64,000 nt of DNA from Caldilineaceae bacterium (GTDB taxonomy: Bacteria > Chloroflexota > Anaerolineae > Caldilineales > Caldilineaceae), in NCBI GenBank assembly GCA_022823185.1, contig JAJDXQ010000005.1:1-64000 (forward strand). Direction: 5' to 3'. Positions 26,082-35,041 of this stretch are shown piece after piece. The position numbers and the translations under genes are program-made. Numbering within the stretch: the stretch's first letter is position 1; the number at the start of each line of letters is the position of its first letter. Below the pieces are notes generated by a model that saw nothing but the letters and a program-made list of their open reading frames with translations, was not told the origin of the DNA and did not search any database.

Positions 26082-27331
26082 ACCGCTACTGGACAGTCTG
26101 GACCGCGGCCCTACTTTTCTTCGGCGCCTTCTACGCCCTCTTGGTTCCCATCCCCCTTTACCTGGAGGCGGAAGGCCTGCCCGACTGGCAAATCGGCCTC
26201 GTCTTAGGCGCTTTCGGCGTCGCGTCACTGATCGGGCGCCCGCTCGCAGGAGCCGCCAACGACACACTGGGCAGCCGCCCGGTCATCCTGTTCGGCACGG
26301 TTTCGCTTTCAGCCGGCGCGCTCTTGATGAGCTTCGCAGCGAACCCGGCCCTCCTCTTCCTCCTTCGCATCCTGCAGGCCGCAGGCTACGTCACCTTTAC
26401 CACATCAGCCACCGCGCTCGTCGCCGAGCTCGCGCCGGCGCAGCGTCGCGGCGCCGCGCTGGCCCTATTTGGCGCAGCCGCCAATGTCGCCATCACGCTG
26501 ACACCGGCAGCCGTCAGCGCCGGCCTCGATCTTCTCACCCAGCAGTTCGGTTGCCCAACCGCTCCCTGTCCAACCTGGTGTACTGCCGCGGCCGACCAAA
26601 CCGGCCCCGATCCGGGCCTGTGTCCGCTCTGGGGCAGGGGCATCGGCCACAGCACCTTCTTCCTGAGCGCCGTCCTGTCCCTGCTGGCCGGCCTTCTCGT
26701 CTGGCGGGCAGTTCCTCAGCCTTCCCGCAGCCACGCGGGGGCGTTCAGGGTATCCCGCTTGATTGAACTGCCCCCGGCACTCCGCGGCCCCATGCTAACC
26801 TCCCTACTCTTTGGCGTCAGCTTTGGAGCGCTCTTTGCCTTCCTCCCTCTCCTGACCGAGCGCCGGGAACTGGCCTCCGCAGGCCCCCCCTACGTCGTTT
26901 ACGGAATCTCGATCATCGCCACACGCATCCTCACCGGACGCCTGATCGACCGCCCCAATCGCGGCCAGGTCCTGCTTCCCGCTCTGCTCCTGAACGCCTC
27001 CGGTCTTGCCGCCTTCGCCCTCGCTCCTGCCATGCCACTGATACTCGCCGGCGCCGTCCTCATGGGTATCGGGTCGGGTGTCTCCCATCCCGCACTCATC
27101 GCGATATGCGTAGACAGAATGCCTGACGCACGCCGCGGCCGCGCGGCGGCCGCGTTCTACCTGGCCTTCGATCTCGGTATCGGGGTTGGGAGTTGGATTC
27201 TCGGCCTCGTATTGGGCCTGTTGGGGTTGACGGGGCTCTACCTGGCCGCCGCCTTCATCAGCTTCGCCGGGGCCCTCTCCGCCCCGCTCCTGACCGCCAA
27301 CCGGCCCGCAAACAAGCAACCGGCCCACTGA
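26078..27331 (+). CDS. MFS transporter of the arsenic operon
   Basis: Twelve-helix major facilitator, 417 residues, starting with a GTG that overlaps the arsM stop (GTGA), so translation is coupled. Typical MFS segments are visible: GLVLGAFGVASLIGRPLAGA after helix 2, ALVAELAPAQRRGAALALFG, and GSGVSHPALIAICVDRMPDA in the second half. A Cys-containing loop (FGCPTAPCPTWCTAA) lies between helices 5 and 6 and could contact thiophilic arsenicals. Context makes it a candidate exporter of arsenite or methylated arsenic, comparable in role to ArsK-type MFS pumps; the substrate is inference. Confidence 0.8.
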   Translation: MNRYWTVWTAALLFFGAFYALLVPIPLYLEAEGLPDWQIGLVLGAFGVASLIGRPLAGAANDTLGSRPVILFGTVSLSAGALLMSFAANPALLFLLRILQAAGYVTFTTSATALVAELAPAQRRGAALALFGAAANVAITLTPAAVSAGLDLLTQQFGCPTAPCPTWCTAAADQTGPDPGLCPLWGRGIGHSTFFLSAVLSLLAGLLVWRAVPQPSRSHAGAFRVSRLIELPPALRGPMLTSLLFGVSFGALFAFLPLLTERRELASAGPPYVVYGISIIATRILTGRLIDRPNRGQVLLPALLLNASGLAAFALAPAMPLILAGAVLMGIGSGVSHPALIAICVDRMPDARRGRAAAAFYLAFDLGIGVGSWILGLVLGLLGLTGLYLAAAFISFAGALSAPLLTANRPANKQPAH

Positions 27332-27460
27332 CCTGCCGTAACGCCATAACTCGCCGCGGACCAGAGGAACGTCACCGGACTCTCGCTGCATCTCCCTGGT
27401 TCAAACGAGCTTTTAGGCGTTACAGACGGCCAGCCATTGATCTAAAGAGCGCAATGCTCT

Positions 27461-28189
27461 TCACCCTGCAGTCGTCGCCTGCAACACCAGGACTTCCGGC
27501 TCCTCAGGCAGAGACGCCTTCGTCAACTCGACCACCGGCTCCGCGGCCCACCGGACGCGGCCAGCCGGATACCGCCGCGTGAACGTCCGCACATCGGCCA
27601 TCGCGGGAAACCTGCAACCCGGCAGCTCATAGTGCATCGGAACTGTCACTGCCGGCCTCAGTTTATCCAACGCATCGTGCAGGTCAGCCAGTTCGATTGT
27701 AGGCGGGCCGCCCGTTGGCACGATCGCGATATCCACCTCCCCTATCCGATCCAGCTGCCACGCCTCCAGCCTGTTGCCAACATCGCCGAAATGAACGATT
27801 CGAATCCCCTCAACTTCAAACCTGTACATCGCGTTGTCGCGCGGCTGCAGCTTCACCCGCATCGACTCCATCGCCGGAATCGCCGTGAACCGGATGCCCG
27901 CTCGCGTCGCCGCCGTATTCCCCTCGCCTCCCGCGCCGGCGCGGTCTTCGCCGGACCCGCCCTCACCCTCGAAACTCAGAATGCGCGTGGCCGTTACGAC
28001 CTCCGGCTCCCCCGGAATCATCGCCGCATTGGCATGCGCCGAGTCGTCGTCGGAGCTGCGCACGACAATATCGGCCGTCTCCGTAACAGCTCTGAATCCG
28101 GACTTTTCCGGCGTATACGGGTCAGTAATGATGGAGATCCCGTCTCCCTCTATGCGCAGACAGGCATGGGCATACCACTTCAGTTTCAT
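27461..28189 (-). CDS. MBL-fold (UPF0173-like) protein with altered metal motif
   Basis: The 242-residue protein starts at the ATG at 28189 behind AGAGGGA and resembles small metallo-beta-lactamase-fold hydrolases (MKLKWYAHACLRIEG, ITDPYTP). Where the family has the zinc-binding HxHxDH after the first strands, this protein reads VVRSSDDDSAHANA, keeping only a late His. The later ligands appear to be kept (IVHFGDVG, VPMHYELPG). An acidic/Gly-rich insertion follows near residue 80. It may be a one-metal, altered-metal or non-catalytic homologue. It follows the alcohol dehydrogenase gene; an overlapping GTG start at 28228 is possible. Confidence 0.7.
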   Translation of the reverse strand: MKLKWYAHACLRIEGDGISIITDPYTPEKSGFRAVTETADIVVRSSDDDSAHANAAMIPGEPEVVTATRILSFEGEGGSGEDRAGAGGEGNTAATRAGIRFTAIPAMESMRVKLQPRDNAMYRFEVEGIRIVHFGDVGNRLEAWQLDRIGEVDIAIVPTGGPPTIELADLHDALDKLRPAVTVPMHYELPGCRFPAMADVRTFTRRYPAGRVRWAAEPVVELTKASLPEEPEVLVLQATTAG

Positions 28190-28224
28190 CCAGGTCCCTC
28201 TTCCTCGTATCTTTCCACCCAAAC

Positions 28225-29262
28225 TCACCCGGGGAACAGTAGTACCGACTTTGTTCCTTCACCTTCCTGCACGCGCCGCACCGCCCCCAGTATGTCATCC
28301 AGCCCGCACCGCAGCGATATCACCGCGCCAATCTTCTCGGCGTGCTCCCTCACAAAATGGAACGCTCTTTGGAACTGGCTCACCGACGACGCGAAAGTCC
28401 CCGTCAACACAATCTCCCCGTAGTGGAGCCAGCGGGGATCGACCGTCATCATCTCTCCGCGCGGCGTGCCGCCGAAAACGTTGAATATGCCGCCGTTGCG
28501 TACCAGGGGCAGATAACTCTCGATCACCCTCGGAATGCCTACAGCCGCGATGACCACGTCTGCCCCGACGCCGGTCCGCTCACGCACCGCCTTCAAGGCA
28601 TCTTCCTTTTCCGGGTTGATCACACGCTTCGCCCCAAGGCTCTGCGCCTTAGCCAGCCTTTCTTCATTCACGTCTACGCATACGACCTCGGCGCCCAGCG
28701 CAGTCGACACGATCGTATGCAACAGGCCCAACGGACCCGCCCCCACCACCACGACAGCGTCCCCCGCAGTTGTCCTGCAATGGTCCGCCGCCGCAATGCA
28801 ACAGGAGGTCGGCTCAACCATCGCCGCCAGGTCAAAAGGCATGTCACCAATGTCAACCACGCCGCCCAGCCGAACCACCTCCGCCGGTATCCGCACATAT
28901 TCCGCAAATCCGCCGTCATCGCCGTGCCCCAGGCCATGTTCATGCAGACACAAACTGTTTCGACCTTGGCGACAGTACATGCACGAGCCGCACGCAGCGA
29001 TCGGATAGACCGTAACCCGCTGGCCCCGGTGCAGTTCCGCCGCCGCAGTCCCGGCCCCCAATTCAGCGATCGTGCCGGCAACCTCATGCCCCAGAATTGC
29101 AGGCAGCTCGGCCGGTGTCCCGGTCCCGCCCAGGATCTTGACGTCCGTCGCGCAGATCCCGGACGCCCTCACCTTCACCACAACCTCCCCGGCGCCGGCC
29201 TGCGGCCTCGGCACTTCGGCTATGCGAATCTCATTCTTCTCGTAGACCACCGCCGCCTTCAT
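28225..29262 (-). CDS. Zinc-dependent alcohol/polyol dehydrogenase
   Basis: Medium-chain dehydrogenase of 345 residues. The catalytic zinc ligands are Cys in SGICATDVK and His/Glu in ILGHEVAG. The four structural-zinc cysteines are in CGSCMYCRQGRNSLC. The NAD(P) motif is VVGAGPLGLL. This resembles sorbitol/threonine/2,3-butanediol dehydrogenase-type enzymes; the substrate is probably a secondary alcohol or polyol. It is followed by the MBL-fold gene, and its stop is embedded in the alternative GTG start of that gene. Confidence 0.87.
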   Translation of the reverse strand: MKAAVVYEKNEIRIAEVPRPQAGAGEVVVKVRASGICATDVKILGGTGTPAELPAILGHEVAGTIAELGAGTAAAELHRGQRVTVYPIAACGSCMYCRQGRNSLCLHEHGLGHGDDGGFAEYVRIPAEVVRLGGVVDIGDMPFDLAAMVEPTSCCIAAADHCRTTAGDAVVVVGAGPLGLLHTIVSTALGAEVVCVDVNEERLAKAQSLGAKRVINPEKEDALKAVRERTGVGADVVIAAVGIPRVIESYLPLVRNGGIFNVFGGTPRGEMMTVDPRWLHYGEIVLTGTFASSVSQFQRAFHFVREHAEKIGAVISLRCGLDDILGAVRRVQEGEGTKSVLLFPG

Positions 29263-29632
29263 CTGCGCCCGCTTCCTCTACCCGTCTCCGTCCGGAAATC
29301 TCCGCCTCCAGGGTCTCGTCCAGCTGACCGACCTGTAAATCCGTTCCTTCGCCATGCCCGTAATGGGCTTCGATATGCTCGATCAACCTGATCGCCCGGC
29401 TCCTCAGTATCCCGTTGAAGCGCTCAAAGTCACCGTCTTCAATCTTTCCGACCCGATGATCGAACTCCAGCTCCCTGATCGCTTCAAGGGCCACTTCCTT
29501 GCGCGTGAGCAGGTCCGCCAGCTCCTCCCTTTCACGCGTAACCGCAGATGGAGTCCGCCGAAACAGCGGCCAGACAACATACCCCGCCGCCGCGACGCCA
29601 ACCAGGCCGGTCAGAATGAGCGTTATCCACAT
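29231..29632 (-). CDS. CcmI/CcmH-like cytochrome c biogenesis membrane protein
   Basis: Small protein of 133 residues with one N-terminal membrane helix (MWITLILTGLVGVAAAGYVV). A helical, charged region follows (LLTRKEVALEAIRELEFDHR, then VGKIEDGDFERFNGIL). This matches the N-terminal part of CcmI-type proteins that accompany CcmF heme lyases in several phyla. No CxxC thioreductase motif is present, so it is not CcmH proper. It lies 58 bases after ccmF on the same strand. The start at 29632 puts the helix at the N-terminus; its 3' end overlaps the ADH start. Confidence 0.65.
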   Translation of the reverse strand: MWITLILTGLVGVAAAGYVVWPLFRRTPSAVTREREELADLLTRKEVALEAIRELEFDHRVGKIEDGDFERFNGILRSRAIRLIEHIEAHYGHGEGTDLQVGQLDETLEAEISGRRRVEEAGADEGGGGLREE

Positions 29633-29690
29633 GTTTCGAAACGGGGAAGTCCCACGGGATGCAATGTACGGAGCCTCCAGCCGCACCGCC

Positions 29691-31781
29691 TCACGCCGCC
29701 GCCTGTCCTGTCCGTGCCTCCACGGGGAACGCGGAAGCCGCTTCCCGGCCAGCTCGCGCCGGTTGAGGATGGGGCCACACGCTCACAAGTGTGCCCAATA
29801 CCACCAGCAGCCCGCCCACCCACATCCACATCGTCAACGGGTTTACGTAAACAGTGAACGTTGCGCTGCGGCCGTCTCCCTCCCATCCATTGAGAATCAC
29901 ATAAACATCCTCAGCCGGCGTCATGCGCAGTCCAACTTCACTCGTGGGTTGGTCCGGCGATTTGTCATAGATGTTGCGGCGGGGCGAAATCAGTCCCAGA
30001 AACCGCCCCGACGCCGTATCCGACACCGCCAGATTCGCCCTCACCTCAGTATGATTGCTCTTCTGCTCCGAACCGAGACCTGTGTACGTAAGCGTGTAAC
30101 CCGAAAGCTCGACCGATTCTCCGGCGGACAAGGTAACGTGCGTCGTTGACTGATAGAACTCGTTGCCAATGATCGCAACCCCAATCAGCACGATTCCAAA
30201 ATGAATGACGTAACCGCCATACCGGCGGCCGTTGCGTCGCATCAGGCCCCACATCGCAGCCGGCGCCGTCTCCCCCCTGCTTCGCATCCGGGCAACCGCA
30301 CCCCGCGCAAACTCCTGCACAATCGTCCCCGCCACAAATATACAGACGCTGAATCCCACGACGGGAAACACATTGCGGCTGGTGATGAGCAGGAACGGAA
30401 CCGAAGCCAGCGCAATGGCGACTGGCCAGGTGAACTGGCGCCGCAGGGCCTTCGCCCCGGTCCGCCGCCACCCCAACAGCGGCCCAACGCCCATCAGAAC
30501 GAATAACAGAAGGAATAAGGGCCCCGCCACCCGGTTGAACCACGGCCCCGCCACGGAAATCCGCTCCCCTGTCAGGATTTCGCTGAACATCGGGTAAAAT
30601 GTTCCCCACAACACCACGAACGCGATGCCCGCAAACAACCAGTTGTTGGCCAGGAAGGCCCCCTCCCGGCTGGAAATCGAGTCAATCTCATTCTCGCCCT
30701 GCAGATACGGCATCCGCTGATACAGCAGCAGCAGGAAGCCAATCGTTGTCACAGCAAGAAAGCCAAGAAAGTACGGGCCCACCGGGCTCTGGGCAAAACT
30801 GTGAACACTGCTCAGAATGCCGCTTCGCGTCGTAAAAGTGCCCAGAATGACCAGCGTGAAGGTCAACCAGATCAGCGTGACGTTCCAGACTTTCAGTATG
30901 CCTCGCTGCTCCTGAATGATGACGCTGTGCAAAAAAGCGGTGGCGGTCAGCCACGGCAGAAAGCTGGCGTTCTCCACGGGGTCCCAGGCCCAGTAGCCGC
31001 CCCACCCCAACTCCATGTACGCCCACTGGCTGCCCATGATGATGCCCGCCGAAAGAAACATCCACGGGATCAACGTCCACCGGCGCACAGTCCGCACCCA
31101 CCGCCGGTCCAGCCGTTTGCTCATCAGGGCTGCAACCGCGAAGGCAAACGGTACGCTCAGACCAACCCAGCCCAGATAGAGCATCACCGGGTGTATGACC
31201 ATCCAGTAGTTCTGTAGCAGTGGGTTCAGCCCGCGGCCGTCGCTCGGCACAACGCCGATCTGTTCAAAAGGGTTGGCGCTGAAAACCAGCAGAACGAGAA
31301 AAAACAGCAGCGTTGCAAGCAGTGTTCCGTTGACGTACGGCATCAGCGTTCGCTGGCTATCTCGAAACGTGAACGCCGCAGCCGTGCTGAAGAGGCCAAG
31401 CAAAAGGGTCCAGAAAAGAAGACTGCCTGCCTGTCCCCCCCAGATCGCGGTAAATTTGTAGAATGCCGGCAGACTTCGTTCGGAGCTGTTCCAGATATAG
31501 CTGATCTGAAACTGATCGGTCAGCAGCCCATACCATAGGATAACCGCCGCGATGCCCACCAGAACACTGACAGCGTAAACTGAGTGGAAACTGCTCTCCG
31601 TCAACCGATGACTCCACGACGCAGTCGACGGACCACCTGCAGGCCCTACCCGTCTTGAAACGGTCGCAGCCAGCGCAGTCCCTTTTGTCTCCAGCAGACC
31701 TCCCCAATACCCGGCTGCCATCCCAAAGGCGCACAGGACGAGGGCCAGCACCAGCGTCAAGTATCCGAAATCAAATATCAT
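29691..31781 (-). CDS. ccmF: Cytochrome c heme lyase CcmF
   Basis: Multi-span membrane protein of 696 residues that ligates heme to CxxCH motifs outside the cytoplasm. The heme-handling tryptophan-rich WWD segment is clear ([20 protein letters not shown]). Conserved His-bearing loops are in [14 protein letters not shown] and [18 protein letters not shown]. The C-terminal extramembrane domain ends with [13 protein letters not shown]. It probably works with the small CcmI-like protein downstream. ccmE, ccmC and ccmAB are not in the window. The cytochrome at 12326 is a plausible client. Confidence 0.92.
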   Translation of the reverse strand: MIFDFGYLTLVLALVLCAFGMAAGYWGGLLETKGTALAATVSRRVGPAGGPSTASWSHRLTESSFHSVYAVSVLVGIAAVILWYGLLTDQFQISYIWNSSERSLPAFYKFTAIWGGQAGSLLFWTLLLGLFSTAAAFTFRDSQRTLMPYVNGTLLATLLFFLVLLVFSANPFEQIGVVPSDGRGLNPLLQNYWMVIHPVMLYLGWVGLSVPFAFAVAALMSKRLDRRWVRTVRRWTLIPWMFLSAGIIMGSQWAYMELGWGGYWAWDPVENASFLPWLTATAFLHSVIIQEQRGILKVWNVTLIWLTFTLVILGTFTTRSGILSSVHSFAQSPVGPYFLGFLAVTTIGFLLLLYQRMPYLQGENEIDSISSREGAFLANNWLFAGIAFVVLWGTFYPMFSEILTGERISVAGPWFNRVAGPLFLLLFVLMGVGPLLGWRRTGAKALRRQFTWPVAIALASVPFLLITSRNVFPVVGFSVCIFVAGTIVQEFARGAVARMRSRGETAPAAMWGLMRRNGRRYGGYVIHFGIVLIGVAIIGNEFYQSTTHVTLSAGESVELSGYTLTYTGLGSEQKSNHTEVRANLAVSDTASGRFLGLISPRRNIYDKSPDQPTSEVGLRMTPAEDVYVILNGWEGDGRSATFTVYVNPLTMWMWVGGLLVVLGTLVSVWPHPQPARAGREAASAFPVEARTGQAAA

Positions 31782-31924
31782 CTCCGACCCGTTCTTCCCC
31801 CATCATGTATCATTCCTGGCTCCAATGCCCTGCTCTCATCTTTGAAGCAGCTTCTCCCGGCTAAGTCGACCAGTTAATGCGAACCTCTGAGCCGGCAGCG
31901 CGTCATTGAGCAACAAAAGGCCCG

Positions 31925-34534
31925 TTACGCCTTGCCCTGGCGCAGCCGCAGCGCGTTGATGACCACACTGACGCTCGAAAGCGCCATCGCTGCCGCGGCA
32001 AGGATCGGGTGAAGCTGCTGCAGAAACGCCGGCGCCCACCAGAAAGGAGCCAAGGCCCCCGCCGCGATTGGAAGTAACGCGACATTGTAACCAAATGCCC
32101 AACTCAGATTCTGCCGGATATTGCGCATCGTCGCCTGGGACAGCGCGATCGCCTGTGGAACACTGCGCAGGTCGCCCCGAATGAGCGTCACATCGGCTGC
32201 CTCCATCGCCACGTCCGTGCCTGCCCCAATCGCAATGCCCACATCGGCCTGGGCCAGCGCCGGCGCGTCATTGATCCCATCTCCCAGCATCGCCACCCGG
32301 AACCCTTCTGCCTGCAAAGCCTTTACCTGTTCAACCTTCTGGCCTGGCAGCAGCTCCGCAATGACCCGGTTGATGCCAACCTCTCTCGCGATTGCATCAG
32401 CGGTCGCCTGATTGTCTCCTGTCAGCATCGCCACGGTCATCCCCATCCTCCGCAGCGTGGCCACTGCCTCGCTCGAACCTTCCTTCACCGTGTCAGCTAC
32501 CGCGATCAGGCCGGCCGCCTCTCCGTCAATCGCGATCCAGATCGTTGATTTAGCCTCGGCCTGAAGTTCATCGTAGCGCGACACAAGCCCTTGCAGATCG
32601 ACCTCTTCCTGTTCCATCAACCTTAGATTGCCAAGCAGAATCCTCTTGCCGTCAACCCGCGCCGAGACGCCATGGCCCGCCACAGCCTCAAAATCCTCCG
32701 GCTCAGCCAGATCCAGACCGCTCGCCTGGGCTGCCCTTACAATTGCCTCGCCAAAGGGATGTTCCGACCCCCTTTCAGCCGAAGCCGCCAGCCGCAGCAA
32801 CTCTGTTCCCCCGGCCGGCTTAGCCGGGCCCTGCCCCCCGTTGCCACCTCCTGAAACGCTCACATCCTCGCTTACCACCAGGTCGGTAACAACCGGCTCT
32901 CCCTGCGTAATCGTTCCCGTCTTGTCCAACAATACCGCGGTCAGCTTCTGCGTCTGTTCCAGGGCGACGCTGTTCTTGAAAAGTATGCCCATCCCCGCGC
33001 CCTTGCCAATGCCGACCATGATCGACGTAGGCGTCGCCAGGCCCATCGCGCAAGGGCAGGCGATGACCAGCACCGCGACCACTCGTAGGAGCGCAGGCAC
33101 AAAGCCCGCCCCAGCCAGCATCCATACCGCAAACGTTACACAGGCCAATCCGACGACCGCCGGCACAAAGTAGGCCGCCACCTGGTCGACAACCCGCTGG
33201 ATGGGCGCCTTGCTGCCCTGCGCCTCCTCGACCAGCCTGATGATCTGTGCCAGCGCCGTCTCTCTGCCCACCTTGGTTGCCTCAACCCCGATCAGGCCCT
33301 GTTTGTTCAATGTCGCGCCGAAGACTTCACTGCCGACCGCCTTCCCCACCGGCATGCTCTCGCCGGTAAACATGCTCTCGTCAACGCTGGTCCCGCCCGA
33401 CATCACGATTCCGTCCACCGGTATCTTTTCACCCGGCCGCACAATCACCATGTCCCCGACAACAACTTCCTCCACGGGGATATCCAGCTCCTCACCCGCA
33501 CGCACGACCCGGGCCGTCCTGCTCTGCAGCCCCATAAGCTCTCGAATCGCCGCGCTTGTCTTCCCTTTTGCCCTGGCCTCGAGCAACTTACCCAAAACGA
33601 TCAATGTGATGATGACCGCGGACGTTTCGAAATAGACGTGCCCGCCCAGCGCATCGCTGCCAACAGAAAGCGCCGCCAGAACCGCCAGACTGAAACCATA
33701 CGCAACCGATGTTCCCATCGCCACCAGAACATCCATATTCGCGCTGCGATTGCGCAGGCTCTTGAATGCGCCTACATAGTAGTCCCAGCCCACGTAAAAC
33801 TGCACTGGCGTTGCCAGCGCAAGAAGCAGCCAGTTCACCCAGCCGCTGTGCGCCCATGCGCCGAGAAGCCCGAAGTCTCTCCCCATGCTGACAATCAACA
33901 AGGGCACTGAGAACGCAAGACCTACTGACAGGCGCACGACCTGGTGGCGAATCGCAGCCGCACGCGCCGCGGCCTCCGCGTCCTCGATCTCCTCCTCATC
34001 AACTTCCGCTACAGGGTTAAGGACCTTGCGATCGGCCCCGTTGGCGGCGGGCGGCAAGACCCCTCCAACGACCGGCGGCGCGCTGGGCTCTGGCGACGCC
34101 ACCGCAAGGGTATCGTAACCTGCCCTACGGATCGCGTCGACGATAGGGGAGCGCGCGCCTAACCCGCTGATATACTCCACGTGCGCCTGTTCGCCGGCGA
34201 AGTTGACATTCGCGTAGACAACCCCGTCAACTTCCCTGATTGCCTTCTCCACTGCATTGACACAGGCAGTGCATGACATGCCCAAAACCGGCAAAGAAAG
34301 CGTAAGCGTCGGAATCTTATAGCCGGCGCGCTTGACCAGCTGGCGCACCTCAACCAGCGACTCATTCGCGTCCCCATTCGTCGAATCAACTGTCAGTGTA
34401 AGACGCTCGGTCGCGAAATTGACCACAGCGTCCTTCACAGCTTCGGCCTGCCTGCTGCTGGCCTCCACCGAAGCCGCGCAGCCTTGACAGGTCATGCCAA
34501 TCACCGGAACGGTCAACTGTCTGGTCTCGTTCAT
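31925..34534 (-). CDS. copA: Copper-exporting P1B-type ATPase with two N-terminal HMA domains
   Basis: Pumps Cu(I) out of the cytosol at the expense of ATP. The ~869-residue protein has two heavy-metal-associated domains ([10 protein letters not shown] and [10 protein letters not shown]) and eight predicted membrane helices. It has the actuator motif [10 protein letters not shown] and the intramembrane CPC in [13 protein letters not shown]. The phosphorylated aspartate is in [11 protein letters not shown], with SEHPFGEAI and [15 protein letters not shown] beyond it. The CPC and HP motifs mark the Cu+ subgroup. I prefer the ATG at 34534, which begins directly before the first HMA; 34633 is the longer alternative. 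It is upstream of ccmF on the same strand. Confidence 0.93.
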   Translation of the reverse strand: MNETRQLTVPVIGMTCQGCAASVEASSRQAEAVKDAVVNFATERLTLTVDSTNGDANESLVEVRQLVKRAGYKIPTLTLSLPVLGMSCTACVNAVEKAIREVDGVVYANVNFAGEQAHVEYISGLGARSPIVDAIRRAGYDTLAVASPEPSAPPVVGGVLPPAANGADRKVLNPVAEVDEEEIEDAEAAARAAAIRHQVVRLSVGLAFSVPLLIVSMGRDFGLLGAWAHSGWVNWLLLALATPVQFYVGWDYYVGAFKSLRNRSANMDVLVAMGTSVAYGFSLAVLAALSVGSDALGGHVYFETSAVIITLIVLGKLLEARAKGKTSAAIRELMGLQSRTARVVRAGEELDIPVEEVVVGDMVIVRPGEKIPVDGIVMSGGTSVDESMFTGESMPVGKAVGSEVFGATLNKQGLIGVEATKVGRETALAQIIRLVEEAQGSKAPIQRVVDQVAAYFVPAVVGLACVTFAVWMLAGAGFVPALLRVVAVLVIACPCAMGLATPTSIMVGIGKGAGMGILFKNSVALEQTQKLTAVLLDKTGTITQGEPVVTDLVVSEDVSVSGGGNGGQGPAKPAGGTELLRLAASAERGSEHPFGEAIVRAAQASGLDLAEPEDFEAVAGHGVSARVDGKRILLGNLRLMEQEEVDLQGLVSRYDELQAEAKSTIWIAIDGEAAGLIAVADTVKEGSSEAVATLRRMGMTVAMLTGDNQATADAIAREVGINRVIAELLPGQKVEQVKALQAEGFRVAMLGDGINDAPALAQADVGIAIGAGTDVAMEAADVTLIRGDLRSVPQAIALSQATMRNIRQNLSWAFGYNVALLPIAAGALAPFWWAPAFLQQLHPILAAAAMALSSVSVVINALRLRQGKA

Positions 34535-35041
34535 GTCCTGGTACCGGTCCTTGTCCACCCCTATAGACCAATTCTCGGCCTCTCTCGAGCGATTTTGGAC
34601 GGCGAACCTCGCCTTGCCCCCCGATTTTCCCATACAGTATCACATTGGTACGGGTCGCGAAAAATTGGTTCCGAATGGCGCAGTTTTCCTGTCCACCGAC
34701 CTGCAACGCCTTTCCAACCCGCCAGCCGTCAATCATCCCCTGCCAACCGGCTCCCTGGCCCCTCCTTCACCGGTCTCCACTCCACTCCAGGCCCCGCCCT
34801 GCCCCTCCGTGGATCAACCGCCTTTCCCCTTCCTTGAACACTGTTGCCGTCTATGCTAAATTGCCCTCACGGCAACAGCCAGCCAGCATGACCCAGTGCT
34901 GGGAACGGACTTTTCAGCCCCCTGCTACGCAGATCCGACAACCGGACCCGATTCCGCCTACATCCCTCCTACGAGAATGCTTGTCCCCCCTCATGTTCGC
35001 ATGTCCGAGGGATCGCGTTGACTCAAAACAGGGAGACGCAG
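34535..35041. other. Divergent spacer between copA and the dimethylformamidase-like gene
   Basis: No gene is supported in these ~500 bases. The plus-strand half carries the promoter at 34834-34862. On the copA side I see no convincing CueR or CopY operator, and the first 100 bases could still be coding if copA starts at 34633. Confidence 0.4.
34834..34862 (+). promoter_or_regulatory. Promoter upstream of the dimethylformamidase-like gene
   Basis: TTGAAC at 34834-34839 and TAAATT at 34857-34862 are 17 bases apart, with TGC directly before the -10 box (an extended -10). The leader to the start at 35042 would be about 175 bases. Confidence 0.5.

Noticed and set aside
28342-29391. 349-residue plus-strand ORF
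   Set aside because: Antisense to the zinc alcohol dehydrogenase; composition is that of a shadow frame.
31836-32102. Small ORF between ccmF and copA as a candidate ccmE or copper chaperone
   Set aside because: It is a frame-shifted shadow of the copA 3' end and has neither a CcmE heme-binding His motif nor a CxxC chaperone motif.
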